NCBI GenBank assembly: GCA_963691705.1
Contig: OY829542.1
Coordinates: 3,950,188-4,014,187 of the forward strand
Source of the DNA: Viola odorata
Taxonomy: Eukaryota > Streptophyta > Magnoliopsida > Malpighiales > Violaceae
Length of the DNA: 64,000 nt
Direction of reading: 5' to 3'
Shown: piece by piece, positions 12,981 through 23,387 of the stretch
Layout of the letters: every line of letters begins with the position of its first letter
How positions within the stretch are numbered: position 1 is the first letter of the stretch
Translations under genes and position numbers: made by a program
Notes under the pieces: generated by a model
Told to the model about the DNA's origin: nothing
The model's input: only the letters and a program-made list of their open reading frames with translations
The model's database searches: none

Positions 12981-13516
12981 AAGAACAGCAAAGTCATGCC
13001 TAGGACTATAACTATGGCGCTACATGGGAGGCAACCCATGCTTTTTAATTTAGTTATCTCGAATAAACTTATCGTTCAAATTTTGCCAGTTCCACTGATT
13101 AATTTTCCTTTGCTGAATTTTTCAGGGAGTTTAGGAAAGAGAAGAAAATAATTTCCAGGAGTGATTTTGAGGATCTAAGTGTGGTGAGGACTATATTTGA
13201 TCTCAGCCACATTTTATTCAGCCTTCGGCTGATGGACGCGCGTAGATAAAGAAGGAAAAGAAAGGAAGCGTGTTCTAGGGAGGAGAATAAGGAAGAGATA
13301 ACGGTCACATTTTTGTAATTATTAATCATGATTTGGAAATTAATTTTCAAATCTTAATTAATAATTACCTACCAAGTTTCAGTCTCCTTACCTCCCACAA
13401 ACACAAAATCCCTAAAATTTCGCCCTCTCTCTCTAATCTTCCACGATCACCTCAGCTAAAATCTCTCCACTCTTCCACTCTCCTACTTCAAACCCACGAT
13501 TATTCAGCATTAAAAC
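12981..13516 (+). other. Element B spacer between pol and ORF3
   Basis: Noncoding. It holds the post-pol hairpin at 13023-13040 and the first AAGTGTGGTGAGGA copy at 13177-13190. A CT-rich leader (about 13420-13480) precedes the ORF3 ATG. Confidence 0.7.
13023..13040 (+). other. Post-pol hairpin (element B)
   Basis: CATGGG/CCCATG stem with loop AGGCAA, 43 bases after the pol stop. Same sequence and context as 5321-5338 in A. Confidence 0.7.
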
Positions 13517-15448
13517 ATGGGAAAATCAAAGCGATCATCTGCCAAGAAAGCAAAATCCACCCCAATTAGGCAAGAATCTCCTACCACTCCGCAGTCTCCT
13601 TCTCTAACGAATCCAGAGGAGGATTTGCCACAAAACCTCAACGAAGCGCTAGATATCGCAAGGACAATCATGTCCATGGAAGCAGCCGCCTCTGATTCTT
13701 CGAAGCAACTTCTCTCTACTCCTACTTCAGTCCCCGAGCCCAAGACCCAGTCTAGGGTTAGCAAGACGGCTGGCTCCGAGGTTCAAGAGATTTTGGATTC
13801 CGAGCCCAAGTGTGAAGAAGGGTCGGCCAAATCAAAGAAATCAGGGAAAAGAAAGGCAAGCCTGAATGTTGAATCTGCCCCAGCCAAGAGGACGCGATCT
13901 ACGGCTGCCAAGGGCAAGAAGAAAGTAGATGAGGGTAATCTTGGCTTAGACTCTGATGCTGATGCGGTTGCAGTCTTGGCCAAGCCTGCGGCCAAGACTG
14001 CCAAGGTAATCACCCTTCCGTCCTTGAACTCTTTGAAAGGCTGTTTAAGGCCTGATACTCCTGATTTTAGGGCTAAGTTGACTGAAAAGCATGCCTGTGA
14101 GATAACTCAGTTTGCTATCCTTGATTTTTCCTTTCTTGACGAGTTGGGGATAGGAAATAGAATTAGGCGGTTTATTTCTAATCTTGGGTGGGATTGCTTC
14201 TTCTATCTATGCATGCCTGCTTATGCTGAATTATGTTTAGAGTTTCATTCCTCTTTCTGGTTAGATACGGAGAGATTGTATGCTAATGGTAGGGCTTTTC
14301 CTGATCTGAGTGCTGCTGATGTTGTGCATTTTCGTTTACTTGATAAGTGGTGCCACTTTTCAATTGATGATTTTAATTTGCTGCTTGGTTTTGTGACTGA
14401 GGATGGCCTCAAATCTGATGAATATGTGAATGCCCTGACTGATTATCCCCCAGATTGGGATAAGGCAACGACCTATGGAGAATTGATTGGTGACCATGCG
14501 GCCAAACTAAATAAAAATTCTAAGGCTCACCAGATCCGAGATCCTACTTTGAGGATTCTCCAAAGGATCCTTTCAATCAATCTCTCGGCCAAGACCACAG
14601 TCTCGGGTAATATTTCAAAACTTGAGACATTTTTGCTTTGGTGCATGCTGCATGAGAAAAGAGTTAATCTTGGCTATTGGATTGCTAGGCAAATAAAAGC
14701 ATGTGATTCTCTTCCTAGAATGATTTTAGGAACTCTGATTTCCCATTTGACTGTTACTGCTAGGGGTATAGATCTATCTGCTTTCAATTTGTTTAAATCC
14801 TGTGCCATTAAGATCATGGATCTTAGGGCTTTTGACCAAATGGGTCATGTCCACGAGGAAAAAGGCTATCCCTGTTTTAATACAAGATTCACCCCAGTAG
14901 CAGATCACCTCTATGGGAAGAGGATCAACGGGAACTTTAAGATTAAGCCAATTCAGATTGAAGGTGCAGCAGAGGAGCCCAATCTGGGCCAAGATGACTA
15001 GATGCCTGAGCATACTAATAGCCTCGGCGTTGATCCTGACCACCCTGGACTTCCAGCATGGGCCAAAAAAATCCTTGAGCTTGTGCAGATCCAGCTCAAT
15101 GCCTTCACAACAAATCAGAAGCTGTTCTACGACTTCCAAGACTCATCTCGCAAACAGATGCAGCAGATTGTGGATCAACAACAATCTCTGTTTGCAAGTA
15201 TTGAGTTGGCACAGAAGGAGCGGCTGGACAAGTTCATGGAGCAGCAGGATGCCAAGTATAAACACATCCAGGCGCACTTAGAAGGTTCTTTTACCTACAT
15301 CAGAGCCATAGACAGAGTTGTTGCGCACATTCGCAACAAAGTGAACGACCACTTCAGCACCACGAGTGACTCCAGTGCCGCCTCTGATGAAGAAGAAGAA
15401 CCACCTTCTGTGCAAGATCTGAAGCCTCCACCTTCCACATCTCAGTGA
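13517..15448 (+). pseudogene. Element B third ORF (Athila ORF / env-like position), one in-frame stop
   Basis: The ATG at 13517 opens a 494-residue frame ending in TAG at 14999. The same frame resumes at once at 15002 and runs to 15446-15448, so this is one ORF of about 643 codons with a single stop. The N-terminus (about residues 1-165) is basic and Ser/Lys-rich with AKK, AKRTRS and KGKKK runs. The middle (about 185-490) resembles the plant transposon domain of Athila ORF proteins. The part after the stop is Gln-rich and likely coiled coil (15130-15290), with an acidic tail. The position matches the env-like ORF of Athila. No signal peptide or clear membrane segment is seen, so an envelope role is unsupported. 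The GGCCAAGAC motif occurs in frame at 13975-14005. Confidence 0.75.
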
Positions 15449-15525
15449 TTACCCCCAGGTCGTGTCTTTCTTTCTTTCTTTTTCAAATTTTTGTGTCTTT
15501 TTTATTTCTTTTTCTCCTCTCATTT

Positions 15526-15545
15526 ACACATTGAGGACAATGTGT
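15526..15545 (+). other. Hairpin before PPT-like copy 2 (element B)
   Basis: Stem ACACATTG pairs with CAATGTGT around loop AGGA. Relative to A (ACACAATG/CATTGTGT) one base pair is flipped on both arms, a compensatory change. Confidence 0.75.
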
Positions 15546-16099
15546 TCTCTAAGTGTGGTGAGGGGGTTTTTAGGAAGTCTGTCTGTATATACATGTTTCT
15601 GAAGTATTTTTGGTGTGATTTCTTTGATCGCATGAAATTTTTTATTTTTTTTGTGAATCTAGGCTAAGTTAGTTGGCCTAGATTGTCTAAAACAGGGTCC
15701 GATGCATGTTTTCTCTTGGTCAATATGTGTGTTTTTTAGGATTGTGTGTTCTCTGTTTTGTTTGTGTGTCAGCAAATTTCCTGAAGAATGCCTAAGGCCT
15801 GTTTTCTCGAGTATCTTAACCTTGACCTTTAGCATCCTTCGCCTTGTGACCCCATAACTTATGAACACAGCGTGATCAGCCTAGAGACATCCTTATTGTA
15901 CATGATCATAGGGTCTAGCATTGCGTAACTGACTTGACACATAGGCAAACTTCCACCAAAAATACCTAATACCCCCTTGAGGAAAATTGCTAGTGGACAA
16001 TGGAGTCTAATGCCTTGTAATTATGCTGAATTGCTCTAATATAGAGAACTACTACTATGCCTATTAAATTGCAGCTCTAGAAAAAAAAATATGAATAAA

Positions 16100-16245
16100 A
16101 CGTCTTGGTATTTCTGCCTCACCAAGTGGAAATCATCAAGAAACTTTTAGCAGAGCAAAGAAAAATAAATATACAAGCAAATGTCTTGATGTTTCTGCCT
16201 CACTAAGCATTAACAATAAAGAAACTTTTAGCAATTTTGGGCATA
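16100..16245 (+). repeat. Degenerate tandem duplication of about 80 bases
   Basis: The segment starting GTCTTGGTATTTCTGCCTCA near 16102 recurs from about 16183 as GTCTTGATGTTTCTGCCTCA. Both copies are followed by AGAAACTTTTAGCA. It lies in element B 3' noncoding DNA; no function seen. Confidence 0.6.
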
Positions 16246-16579
16246 GTAAAATAAAACTTCAGGCAAGATAATTACATGATGATATTGAGCAATTGAATTA
16301 AAGGGGGAAAATCCAAGTAGGTGGATGTTTTGCTTTGTTGAGTCAGTTGTGGAATGCGAAGGTGTTATGGTCATGTGGAATTCGGATGTCTAGGGTGCTG
16401 ATTAGGATGTATTCATAAGGGTTGGGATCCATTGAGAAGTATGCTAATTGTCATAGGCCAAAAATATTAAAGGAAATGGGCTAAGAGTAGTCTGTCCAGG
16501 AAATTTTGCCACTGTTTGTTTGCTCTGTTTTGAGTCTGTTTTGAGTCTTCCCTTTTTTTGTCTTAGTTAAGAGTCTAGT

Positions 16580-16597
16580 ATGCTTGGGGGCAAGCAT
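16580..16597 (+). other. Hairpin before the 3' polypurine tract (element B)
   Basis: Stem ATGCTTG pairs with CAAGCAT around loop GGGG, five bases before AAGTGTGGTGAGG, which abuts the 3' LTR. Confidence 0.75.
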
Positions 16598-16617
16598 TGT
16601 TTAAGTGTGGTGAGGTT

Positions 16618-18083
16618 TGATTGAAGTTAGATTTCACTCGTTTCTACCACTTCAAAACTCCTTGTTTGTGGCAGAAACAATCCTTTTTACGTCAATTTGG
16701 CTTCTTTTGGAGGAATCTTGGGCAAGACTGGTTCTGGAAGAATCTGGTGCTGGAGCGACAGAATAGCAATCTTAGCCGCATGTCTTAGCTAAGATTGCAG
16801 GATAGAGGTGTGCTCACCATGGACTCTAGGAAGGCGGATCAGATCAGGAAGCCAGCTGGCTGTTGCATCCGTTTGAAGAAATCTCGGATGTATTTATTTG
16901 AACAAAAACAATTAGTCATTATCTTGTTATTTATTTCGCGTTTTGAATTTAAACAATTGGGGATTTTATCCCTATCTTTTAGTTAATTTGAAGTGAGGAG
17001 TTTGGAAAGAGACGTGATTGGTGGGGACTCTAACCTTATTTAAGGTTAGGGAAGGCTGTCAATTACGATATCTTCCATCTTCCTTTCTTCTGTTTTGTAA
17101 ACAACTACTGTGATTTTCCTTCGGAAATATCGCATCTTAATTATATTTCATGTTCTTCAATTATTCCCTTTATTTCTTTAATTAATATGTTTAGTAGCTA
17201 AAGCACCTAATTCTTGGTAAGGGCCGAGTGAGCATGCTTGTAAATCGTGAGGCTGAGTTGTTCTGAATCATCCTCTCATTCGTATTCAGTTGAAGTTCTG
17301 TTTTAACAAACCGGTTCCCGTCTAGGCTAAGACTTGATCGATCTCAGCCAAGACAACGAATTTGCAACCAGTCACTAAGGGGACGAGCGAAACCGAAGTG
17401 ACGAAGTAGGTAGCTAACCTCGCGGGGGTTAGTGAACTTGAATTGATCTAGGCCTAACCAGATTGACGACCTAGGGCTCCGAGTTTTGAGTAGCTTGGCC
17501 TAGACTCTGTCTTTCCCTACGCCATTGGGATAACACATGTGCCTCAAGCCAGCGGCCAATTGGATAAACCCTTTAACCAGCAAGGTGTCCACTGGCCAGG
17601 ATCACTAGAAAGGGGGTACCCTCCTAGTGATTTGAATAGGAGGAAAGTAGAATTGGAAAGGGGTTCCTCCCAATCTATAGCAGAGTTATGAGTAAGAAGG
17701 AGAAAATCTAGAGTCAATGATCGATGAAGCAAGCCTTGTGCTCACGAATTCGCCCTTGCCAGGAGTTTACCTCAAGAAAGTTCCACCCGAATCTCAACCA
17801 GCAATCTTAGCTAAGATTCACATCTGCCCAAGATTGCTTCCTTACTTTGTTTTAGCTTATTCTTTATTTTTTCGTTTTGTCTATCTTAATCATCAGGAAC
17901 AAAAATACCCTCAACTCCAGTGACGAGGAAGTCGAGTCAAGGCTACAATACACCACCAAGATCTCTGCGGACGAACCTTTTATCGCAATCTACGAGTCCC
18001 TTGTGGACGAGTGATAAGTTGTATTCCTACCCCATTTTCTATATCTTTTTACAACTAAATTTGATGCCCTCGACACGCAATCA
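16618..18083 (+). repeat. Element B 3' LTR
   Basis: 1466 bases, TG...CA. It carries several TTAGCTAAGAT and GGCCAAGA type motifs (near 16770, 17330 and 17805). Its end equals bases 1-57. Confidence 0.88.
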
Positions 18084-18883
18084 TACTTACAAAAGATTGA
18101 ATGACTGTGATGGTCAAGTAGAGTTACCTAGGAGAAGAGTTAGCTTTGCGGTGTTGACCGACGAGAAAATAAACTTGACTCCCACTCCGATTGCATGAAG
18201 ATTGGTAATTGCCCAAAATGAGCGTGAAGGGGAGATTTGTTGTGGGTCCTGCTCAATTTGGGCTCATATGTAATTATTTATTTTAGTTTAATTAGAAAAA
18301 GAAAAAGAAAAAAGAAAGAAAGTGCCGTGCTGGATTAGAATTGGTTTCCAAACCCAAATCTAATGGGCCCACATATTTATATATATGGATGGTACCCAAA
18401 TCTAATGGGTCCACATATTTATATATATGGATGGTGGCACAGAGAAGAGGCAGAAGACAAGAAGATTAGTTTGGTTGAACGGAACAAATAAAGGCGAACA
18501 TCACAAGCTTTGATCGGACGGTGATTTGTGGGTCGATCTTGGCGAGATTATAAAGGGTTGTTTCTTACTTCGAGCTCTTCAAGGTGAACGGTGTTGATCG
18601 TTCATTAGGTTGGTATTATGTCTTTTGTTTTCTCAGATTGATTGATTAGATTGTTTGATTGGTACTATTGGTAATAGAGATGTATATCAAATAATTCTTA
18701 GAGTTGAGAAAGGAGTTTTTCGATCATACACATTGATCATCATATAGTGAATTGTTACTGGCTTAGTTCCGTGATTTTTTACCTGTTGAGGTTTTTTACG
18801 TTAAAAATCTCTACATTCTTTTCTTGATTGCTTTTGATTCATTTGATAACTAGGGGTTATTGATTTTTGGGATAAAATTATTA
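18084..18883 (+). mobile_element. Truncated Ty1/copia 3' end, copy 1 (LTR from 18238)
   Basis: Matches 28828-29662 closely. Bases 18084-18237 are the end of the copia interior, including a purine-rich AAGGGGAGAT tract. From 18238 the LTR starts TGTTGTGGG. The LTR is cut at about 18883, some 36 bases short of its end, exactly where the duplicated P450 block begins. A 40-base unit (ACCCAAATCTAATGGG... to TATATGGATGGT) is present twice here near 18345-18435 and three times at 29085-29215. Confidence 0.82.
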
Positions 18884-19033
18884 GATGATGCTAGGAAGAT
18901 TGTGATCTCTATGTTGCTGCAGCGATAAAGGTTTACTCTCTCGCCAAGTTATGTCCACTCCCCTGTTTTCCTTTTCTCAATCCAACCAAAACATGGACTT
19001 CAAGTCATTCTCCACCGACTCTAAGACCAAACA
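18884..19033 (+). pseudogene. P450 pseudogene fragment, exon 3 sliver joined to 3' end of exon 5 (copy 1)
   Basis: Part of the duplicated block. It codes in one frame for a C-terminal P450 tail like that of the intact genes (LLQRYRFTLSPSYVHSPV with a stop at RYR, since CGATACAGG reads CGATAAAGG here), ending at TCTAAG near 19023. The copy at 36676 keeps more of exon 3. Confidence 0.8.
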
Positions 19034-19524
19034 TTTGCTATTCAAGATCGTTGTAGACAAATTGTACCAGAAATAAATCGTTGGGTGCTCAATCCAAGAC
19101 TTCAATGGTGAGTTTAATGATCGGAAAAATCATTGGTGGTGGTTATAAACATATGTTCCACAATTTATATAATCCGTTTCCCGATAGAAAGATGCCTTTC
19201 GAAAAAGAATCTAATTCCAACCTTAAAAGGACAAAAACTAGTCAGGGATCGCTTATGTGGCACATAACTAAGTCCAACTCCGAAGGGAGAAGCTGCAATT
19301 TAATTTGAATGAAAATCATATTTTCTCCATAAAAGAAAGAAGAAACAAGTTTTTCAGCACATCGATTATATACAACTGCTGTATTTCTTTCTTGTCCGTC
19401 TATATTTTAAATTACTCCGTCATAAAAAGAAAGAAGAAACAGCTAAACCGAACCTAAATATTCTTGCGCCTAAACAACAAACTGAAAACTTTAAAAACAC
19501 CTTTATATCAACGCAACCCAGTTT

Positions 19525-19536
19525 CCATATATAGCC
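19525..19536 (+). promoter_or_regulatory. Possible TATA box of P450-1
   Basis: CCATATATAGCC lies about 50 bases before the ATG at 19581. The same sequence is at 37355-37366 before P450-4. Spacing allows a short 5' UTR; no other support. Confidence 0.35.
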
Positions 19537-19580
19537 AACTGCTATTGCCACGTAAATGCTAATTAGCAATCACAAAGGAA

Positions 19581-21638
19581 ATGGCTACTCTGTTCTTCTT
19601 CTTTTCGAGCTGCGTCTCTGTATACTTTCTGATACTTCTCGTCAAGTTTTTCAACAGGGTATGGTTTCATCCCCTTCGGGTTCAGTCTCTGATGAACTCA
19701 CGAGGACTCAAAGGCCCTTCTTACAAATTCCTGTATGGCAATACCAAAGAGATCCTGGCAATGAGAAATGAATTCAGCAGTAGTCCCATGGAGTTGTCTC
19801 ATCATATTTTTCCAAGAATTCAGCCTCACATCTATTCATGGATCAAGATTTATGGTAATTGCAATTCTTCTTACATGTAAATTTTACATTTTTTATAGGC
19901 AAAGATATCATTGGCAGACAATCACTAAACTAATGCTCAATATTACATGTAAATTACTGTAAATTACAAAGTTTACCTGTAACAATGTCAATGAATCTTG
20001 TCTTCCGAATTTGCTGCAGGAATGAATATTCTTTCCTGGATTGGTCCAGGAGCTCAAATTATAGTGACAGACCCAGATATGGTTAAAGAGGTAATGAACA
20101 ACAAAGATGGAGGATACCAAAAACCAGAGATGGAAATTTATGTAAAGAAACTTTTAGGGGATGGGCTTGTAACCTCACAAGGTGAGAAATGGCGTAAGAT
20201 GCGAAAACTGGCCAACCATGCTTTCTCCGCTGAGAGCTTGAAGGTAAACAACCAGAAATGAGAAACTGTGATATGATCAAGGCAAAAGAAAAAAGATAAG
20301 GGTGCAAGCCCGTCAATTCTATAATATACTCTTGTGTTTTTTTCAGGGTATGGTTCCGGCAATGGTTGTAAGTGCTGAGATGATGCTAGGAAGATGGAAA
20401 GAGGTAGAAGGCAAGGAGATTGATGTGGTCCCTGAATTCAAGATCTTAACATCTGAAGTCATTTCCAGGACAGCATTTGGGAGCAGTTACAAAGAAGGGC
20501 AGTGCATTTTTGATTCGTTGATGAAGCTGGGAACCATCATTTCAAGAAACCTCTACAAGATTAGGATTCCTATAATTGGGTATGTTTCACATTTATTTCT
20601 CCTCCTCATCAGACTCTTTAAAAACTAATAATGTATTCATTAAACTGGTCAATTGCAGAAAATTCTTACAACTAGCTGACGACTTGGAATCAGACAAGCT
20701 GCAACAAGAGATTAAAGATAGTATCATAAAAATGGTGAAGAAACGAGAGGAGGAAGCATTAATGTTGGATGATCATGAAGTTGATAGTTACGGGACCGAT
20801 TTTCTTGGATTACTTGTTAAGGCATATGATGATGCAGATGAGGGCAATAGAATATCTATCAGTGATTTGGTTGATGAGTGCAAGACCATTTATATTGCTG
20901 GACAAGAATCAACAGCAATCACACTTTCTTGGACTCTGCTTCTTGTAGCTATTCACCAAGATTGGCAGGATAAAGTCAGGAATGAGGTTCTCCAAATTTT
21001 TGGCCACCAAATTCCAAACCCTGACGGCATCTCAAAACTGAAAATTGTGAGTAAAATTTACTAACTTGTATCGAACCAAATAATTCTACATTGTTCAGTC
21101 TCACTAGGTGTCCTCTCTGCCTCTTCTAAGAAGAAGACTAATTCGGCTCGAGCACCAAATGATTTTCTACAGTGTCTAGCACTTTAATAACACGTTTTCC
21201 TTGATTCAGATGAGCATGGTTATCCATGAGTCTCTGCGGCTATATACCCCTGTTCCTTATGTGATGAGGAAAGCTGAGAGGGAAATCAAGATGGGGAAAC
21301 TAACCGTTCCAGCAGACATGACACTCTTTATTTCAATCTTAGCACTGCACCACAATCCTAAGGTATGGGGAGAGGATGTTCATGTGTTCAAACCAGACAG
21401 ATTCGCGGAAGGGGTGGCTATGGCTACCGGCAATAACATGGCCGCATTTATCCCATTTGCCTCTGGACCAAGAATCTGCGCAGGCTTCAACTTCGCCCTC
21501 ACAGAATTGAAGATTGTGCTCTCAATGATCTTGCAGAAGTATCGGATCACACTTTCGCCAACCTATGTTCACTCCCCTGTTCACCTTCTTACAATACAAC
21601 CTCAACATGGACTTCAAGTCATCCTCCACCCACTCTAA
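19581..21638 (+). CDS. CYP749A: Cytochrome P450, CYP749A-type (P450-1)
   Basis: Membrane-bound haem monooxygenase of the CYP72 clan; substrate not inferable from sequence. Five exons with GT-AG borders: 19581-19854, 20020-20243, 20347-20579, 20659-21046 and 21210-21638. Together they give 515 codons, a normal length. The N-terminus is a hydrophobic anchor followed by PLRVQSLMNSRGLKGPSYKF, typical of CYP749A22-like proteins. Seen: oxygen-binding I-helix motif AGQEST, ExxR as ESLR, FKPDRF, and haem-binding PFASGPRICAG with the Cys ligand. It is intact. It is identical in coding sequence to P450-4 as far as I can see. A copia RT remnant lies downstream on the opposite strand. Confidence 0.93.
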
Positions 21639-22029
21639 ATCAAATATTGCTATCAAATTTCCCTAAGTGGTTTTGTTTGTGGTTCAAACATTGTAACTAC
21701 TCTACAAGAAAACAAATTGTTGGGTGTTCAATTCAATTCCAAGATTTCAATAATGCTGGGTAAAACCGCACATCTTTTCTTTTAATTTTGTACATAACTC
21801 CACCTCCATTCATGTGAATTCCTAAAAGTATACACATTTGCAAAGTTTATGAAGTCAATACGAAAAAGAAGAGGAGGTATTGGAACCTGCAGTCTACCAC
21901 TTTCTATATTTTATCTTTGCTTCTCGAAGACGATGGAAAAGAAATTGGCCAAGTACAGGTAAATCATGGAGTATTATAAATAGTGGAACTTTTAAAACCA
22001 GCAGCGACAAAAAAAATCAGCTAACCTCG

Positions 22030-22330
22030 ATGGCGTGGCTTGACTGGATTATAATAGCCAGGAGGTTGCTCCATGTAATCAGATTCGTGGAGTTCACCAT
22101 TCATAACTGTTGAAGTTGCCTATGGAGTATAACTTACTGTCAACCCAGCCGTCAGAGCGGCGCTTCACGCGATATACCCATTTGCAACCGATAACATTGA
22201 GACGCTACGCTGTTCACAAGGCTAACTTGGTACGGGTGGGCCCAACTTGAGGAAGAAATTATTTTTTAATTACCGATAACATTGAGACGCTACGTTGTTC
22301 ACAAGGCTAACTTAGTACAGGTGGGCCCAA
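22030..22330 (-). pseudogene. Degenerate Ty1/copia reverse transcriptase fragment
   Basis: The minus strand codes for pieces typical of copia RT, with GELHES and YMEQPPGYYNP, then KWVYRVKRRSDG further upstream. Frame is not kept between pieces. The same remnant lies after P450-3 (35785-36070) and P450-4 (39850-40060) and again at 23125-23385, so it was already present when the cluster duplicated. Confidence 0.75.
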
Positions 22331-22401
22331 TTTGAGAAAGAAATTAAAACTGCATTTCCATTCATTTCCAATATTCAGTTATTGTATTTGGTCAATTTGT
22401 T

Positions 22402-22498
22402 TTCAGTTTGGAGAAGTATTGTCGTTTTGGAGAAGCAAGGAGAAAGAAGGCAAATAGAAGAAGTATAGAAAGTGGTGTAGACTGCAGGTTCTGATAGC
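22402..22498. repeat. Inverted copy of 24043-24151
   Basis: Reads as the reverse complement of 24043-24151, from the tract ending in CAAATACAATAAC back to GCTATCAGAACCTGCAG. It joins the next LTR fragment at the shared bases TGATAGC. Confidence 0.8.
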
Positions 22499-23104
22499 TG
22501 AGGGACCTTCCGCTCTAGATGTGTCTTTTCTTATCTTCATGGGCAGTCTGAGTATTGCCCACTCGCATTCGTGCCTGGAGGGATGGCGGGCTGTCAAGAC
22601 TACCTCATATGTGAAAACGGGGTGTAGTTTCTCTTAGGAGGAAAGTAGGGGATATCCGAGGAATCTGGTCCCTATGTCATATCTATGTCACTTGGATAGA
22701 ATATATTTGCGCCGATGACGATCGAACCCCCGAATGCAACCCAAGAATACCCTTTGCTAAGATCTTTCTCTCTATTTGACTTATTGTGTTTACTTGTCTC
22801 TCTGCTTTATTGTTCTAACCTTGATCATTGATTTGCCATCTTTTACCTTTCGGGACCCCGATTCAAGTTTCACTGTCGAGGCCCCGATTATTGCTTTCAT
22901 AGTTAGAATTGTTAGCTCCAAATCTCTCTTGGCTAACTTGATTAGTCAACTAAAACCCCCCCTTGTTTGTTACATTTCTGTGTTTTAATTCAAGACCTTG
23001 AATCAGTCTCTCCCAATCCCTGTGTTCGACCCTGACTACCACTGTACACATATCAATTGTGCACATATATTCAGGCATTATAAATTGTATTTGAGTGACG
23101 ATCA
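22498..23104 (+). repeat. Internally deleted LTR fragment of element E family, + orientation
   Basis: Matches the reverse complement of the LTR at 27285-27895, and more distantly the E LTRs. It ends ...GACGATCA before a primer binding site at 23108-23125. About half the LTR is missing at its 5' side. Confidence 0.8.
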
Positions 23105-23107
23105 AAT

Positions 23108-23125
23108 TGGCGTCGTTGCCGGGGA
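23108..23125 (+). other. Primer binding site of the LTR fragment
   Basis: TGGCGTCGTTGCCGGGGA, the tRNA-Asp type, three bases after the LTR end. The element stops here: its final GGGGATTATAATAGCC runs directly into P450-flank sequence. Confidence 0.8.
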
Positions 23126-23387
23126 TTATAATAGCCAGGAGGTTGCTCCATGTAATCAGATTCGTGGAGTTCACCATTCATAACTGTCGAAGTTGCCCAT
23201 TATAACTTACTATCAACCGAGCCGTCAGAGCGGCGCTTCACGCGATATACCCATTTGCAACCGATAACATTGAGACGCTACGCTGTTCACAAGGCTAACT
23301 TGGTACGGGTGGGCCCAACTTGAGGAAGAAATTATTTTTTAATTACCGATAGCATTGAGACGCTACGTTGTTCACAAGGCTAACTTA
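23119..23387. repeat. Second copy of the P450 3' flank (copia RT remnant)
   Basis: Repeats 22048-22310 from ATTATAATAGCCAGGAGG to AAGGCTAACTTA with a few changes. The copies were separated by the LTR fragment, so the flank was duplicated during rearrangement. Confidence 0.8.

Larger units (their letters stand above)
15449..16617 (+). other. Element B 3' noncoding region with PPT-like motifs
   Basis: Holds a hairpin (15526-15545) and AAGTGTGGTGAGGGG (15551-15565), then a second hairpin (16580-16597) and AAGTGTGGTGAGG (16603-16615) next to the LTR. No ORF of note. Confidence 0.75.
1..18083 (+). mobile_element. Element B: old Athila-type Ty3/gypsy retrotransposon, 5' end cut by window
   Basis: Bases 1-57 repeat 18027-18083 and are the end of the 5' LTR; the 3' LTR is 16618-18083. 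Order: PBS, gag, protease, RT, RNase H, integrase, a third ORF, then a 3' noncoding region. This order and the third ORF are what is known for plant Athila elements. The coding region has a frameshift, four in-frame stops, a 13-bp duplication and the nested element A, so it is not functional. It lies in the 3' part of a copia element: the flank from 18084 matches 28828 onward. The 5' target duplication is outside the window. Confidence 0.92.
18884..22330 (+). repeat. Segmental duplication, copy 1 (P450-1 block)
   Basis: Nearly identical to 36714-40150 at a fixed offset of 17,830 up to about 22110. I find only two base differences by eye (18946 and 21958) before an indel near 22111. It contains a P450 pseudogene tail, the complete P450-1 gene and a degenerate copia RT fragment. 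The left edge is a sharp join to a copia LTR. Confidence 0.92.

Noticed and set aside
19081..19308. 75-residue ORF in the P450-1 upstream region, repeated at 36911
   Set aside because: Part of the duplicated noncoding block; no homology recognised and no other support.
18884..22330. Duplicate P450 block as plain assembly error
   Set aside because: Not excluded, but the two copies have different flanks on both sides, different 3' indels and at least two base differences, which favours a real duplication.
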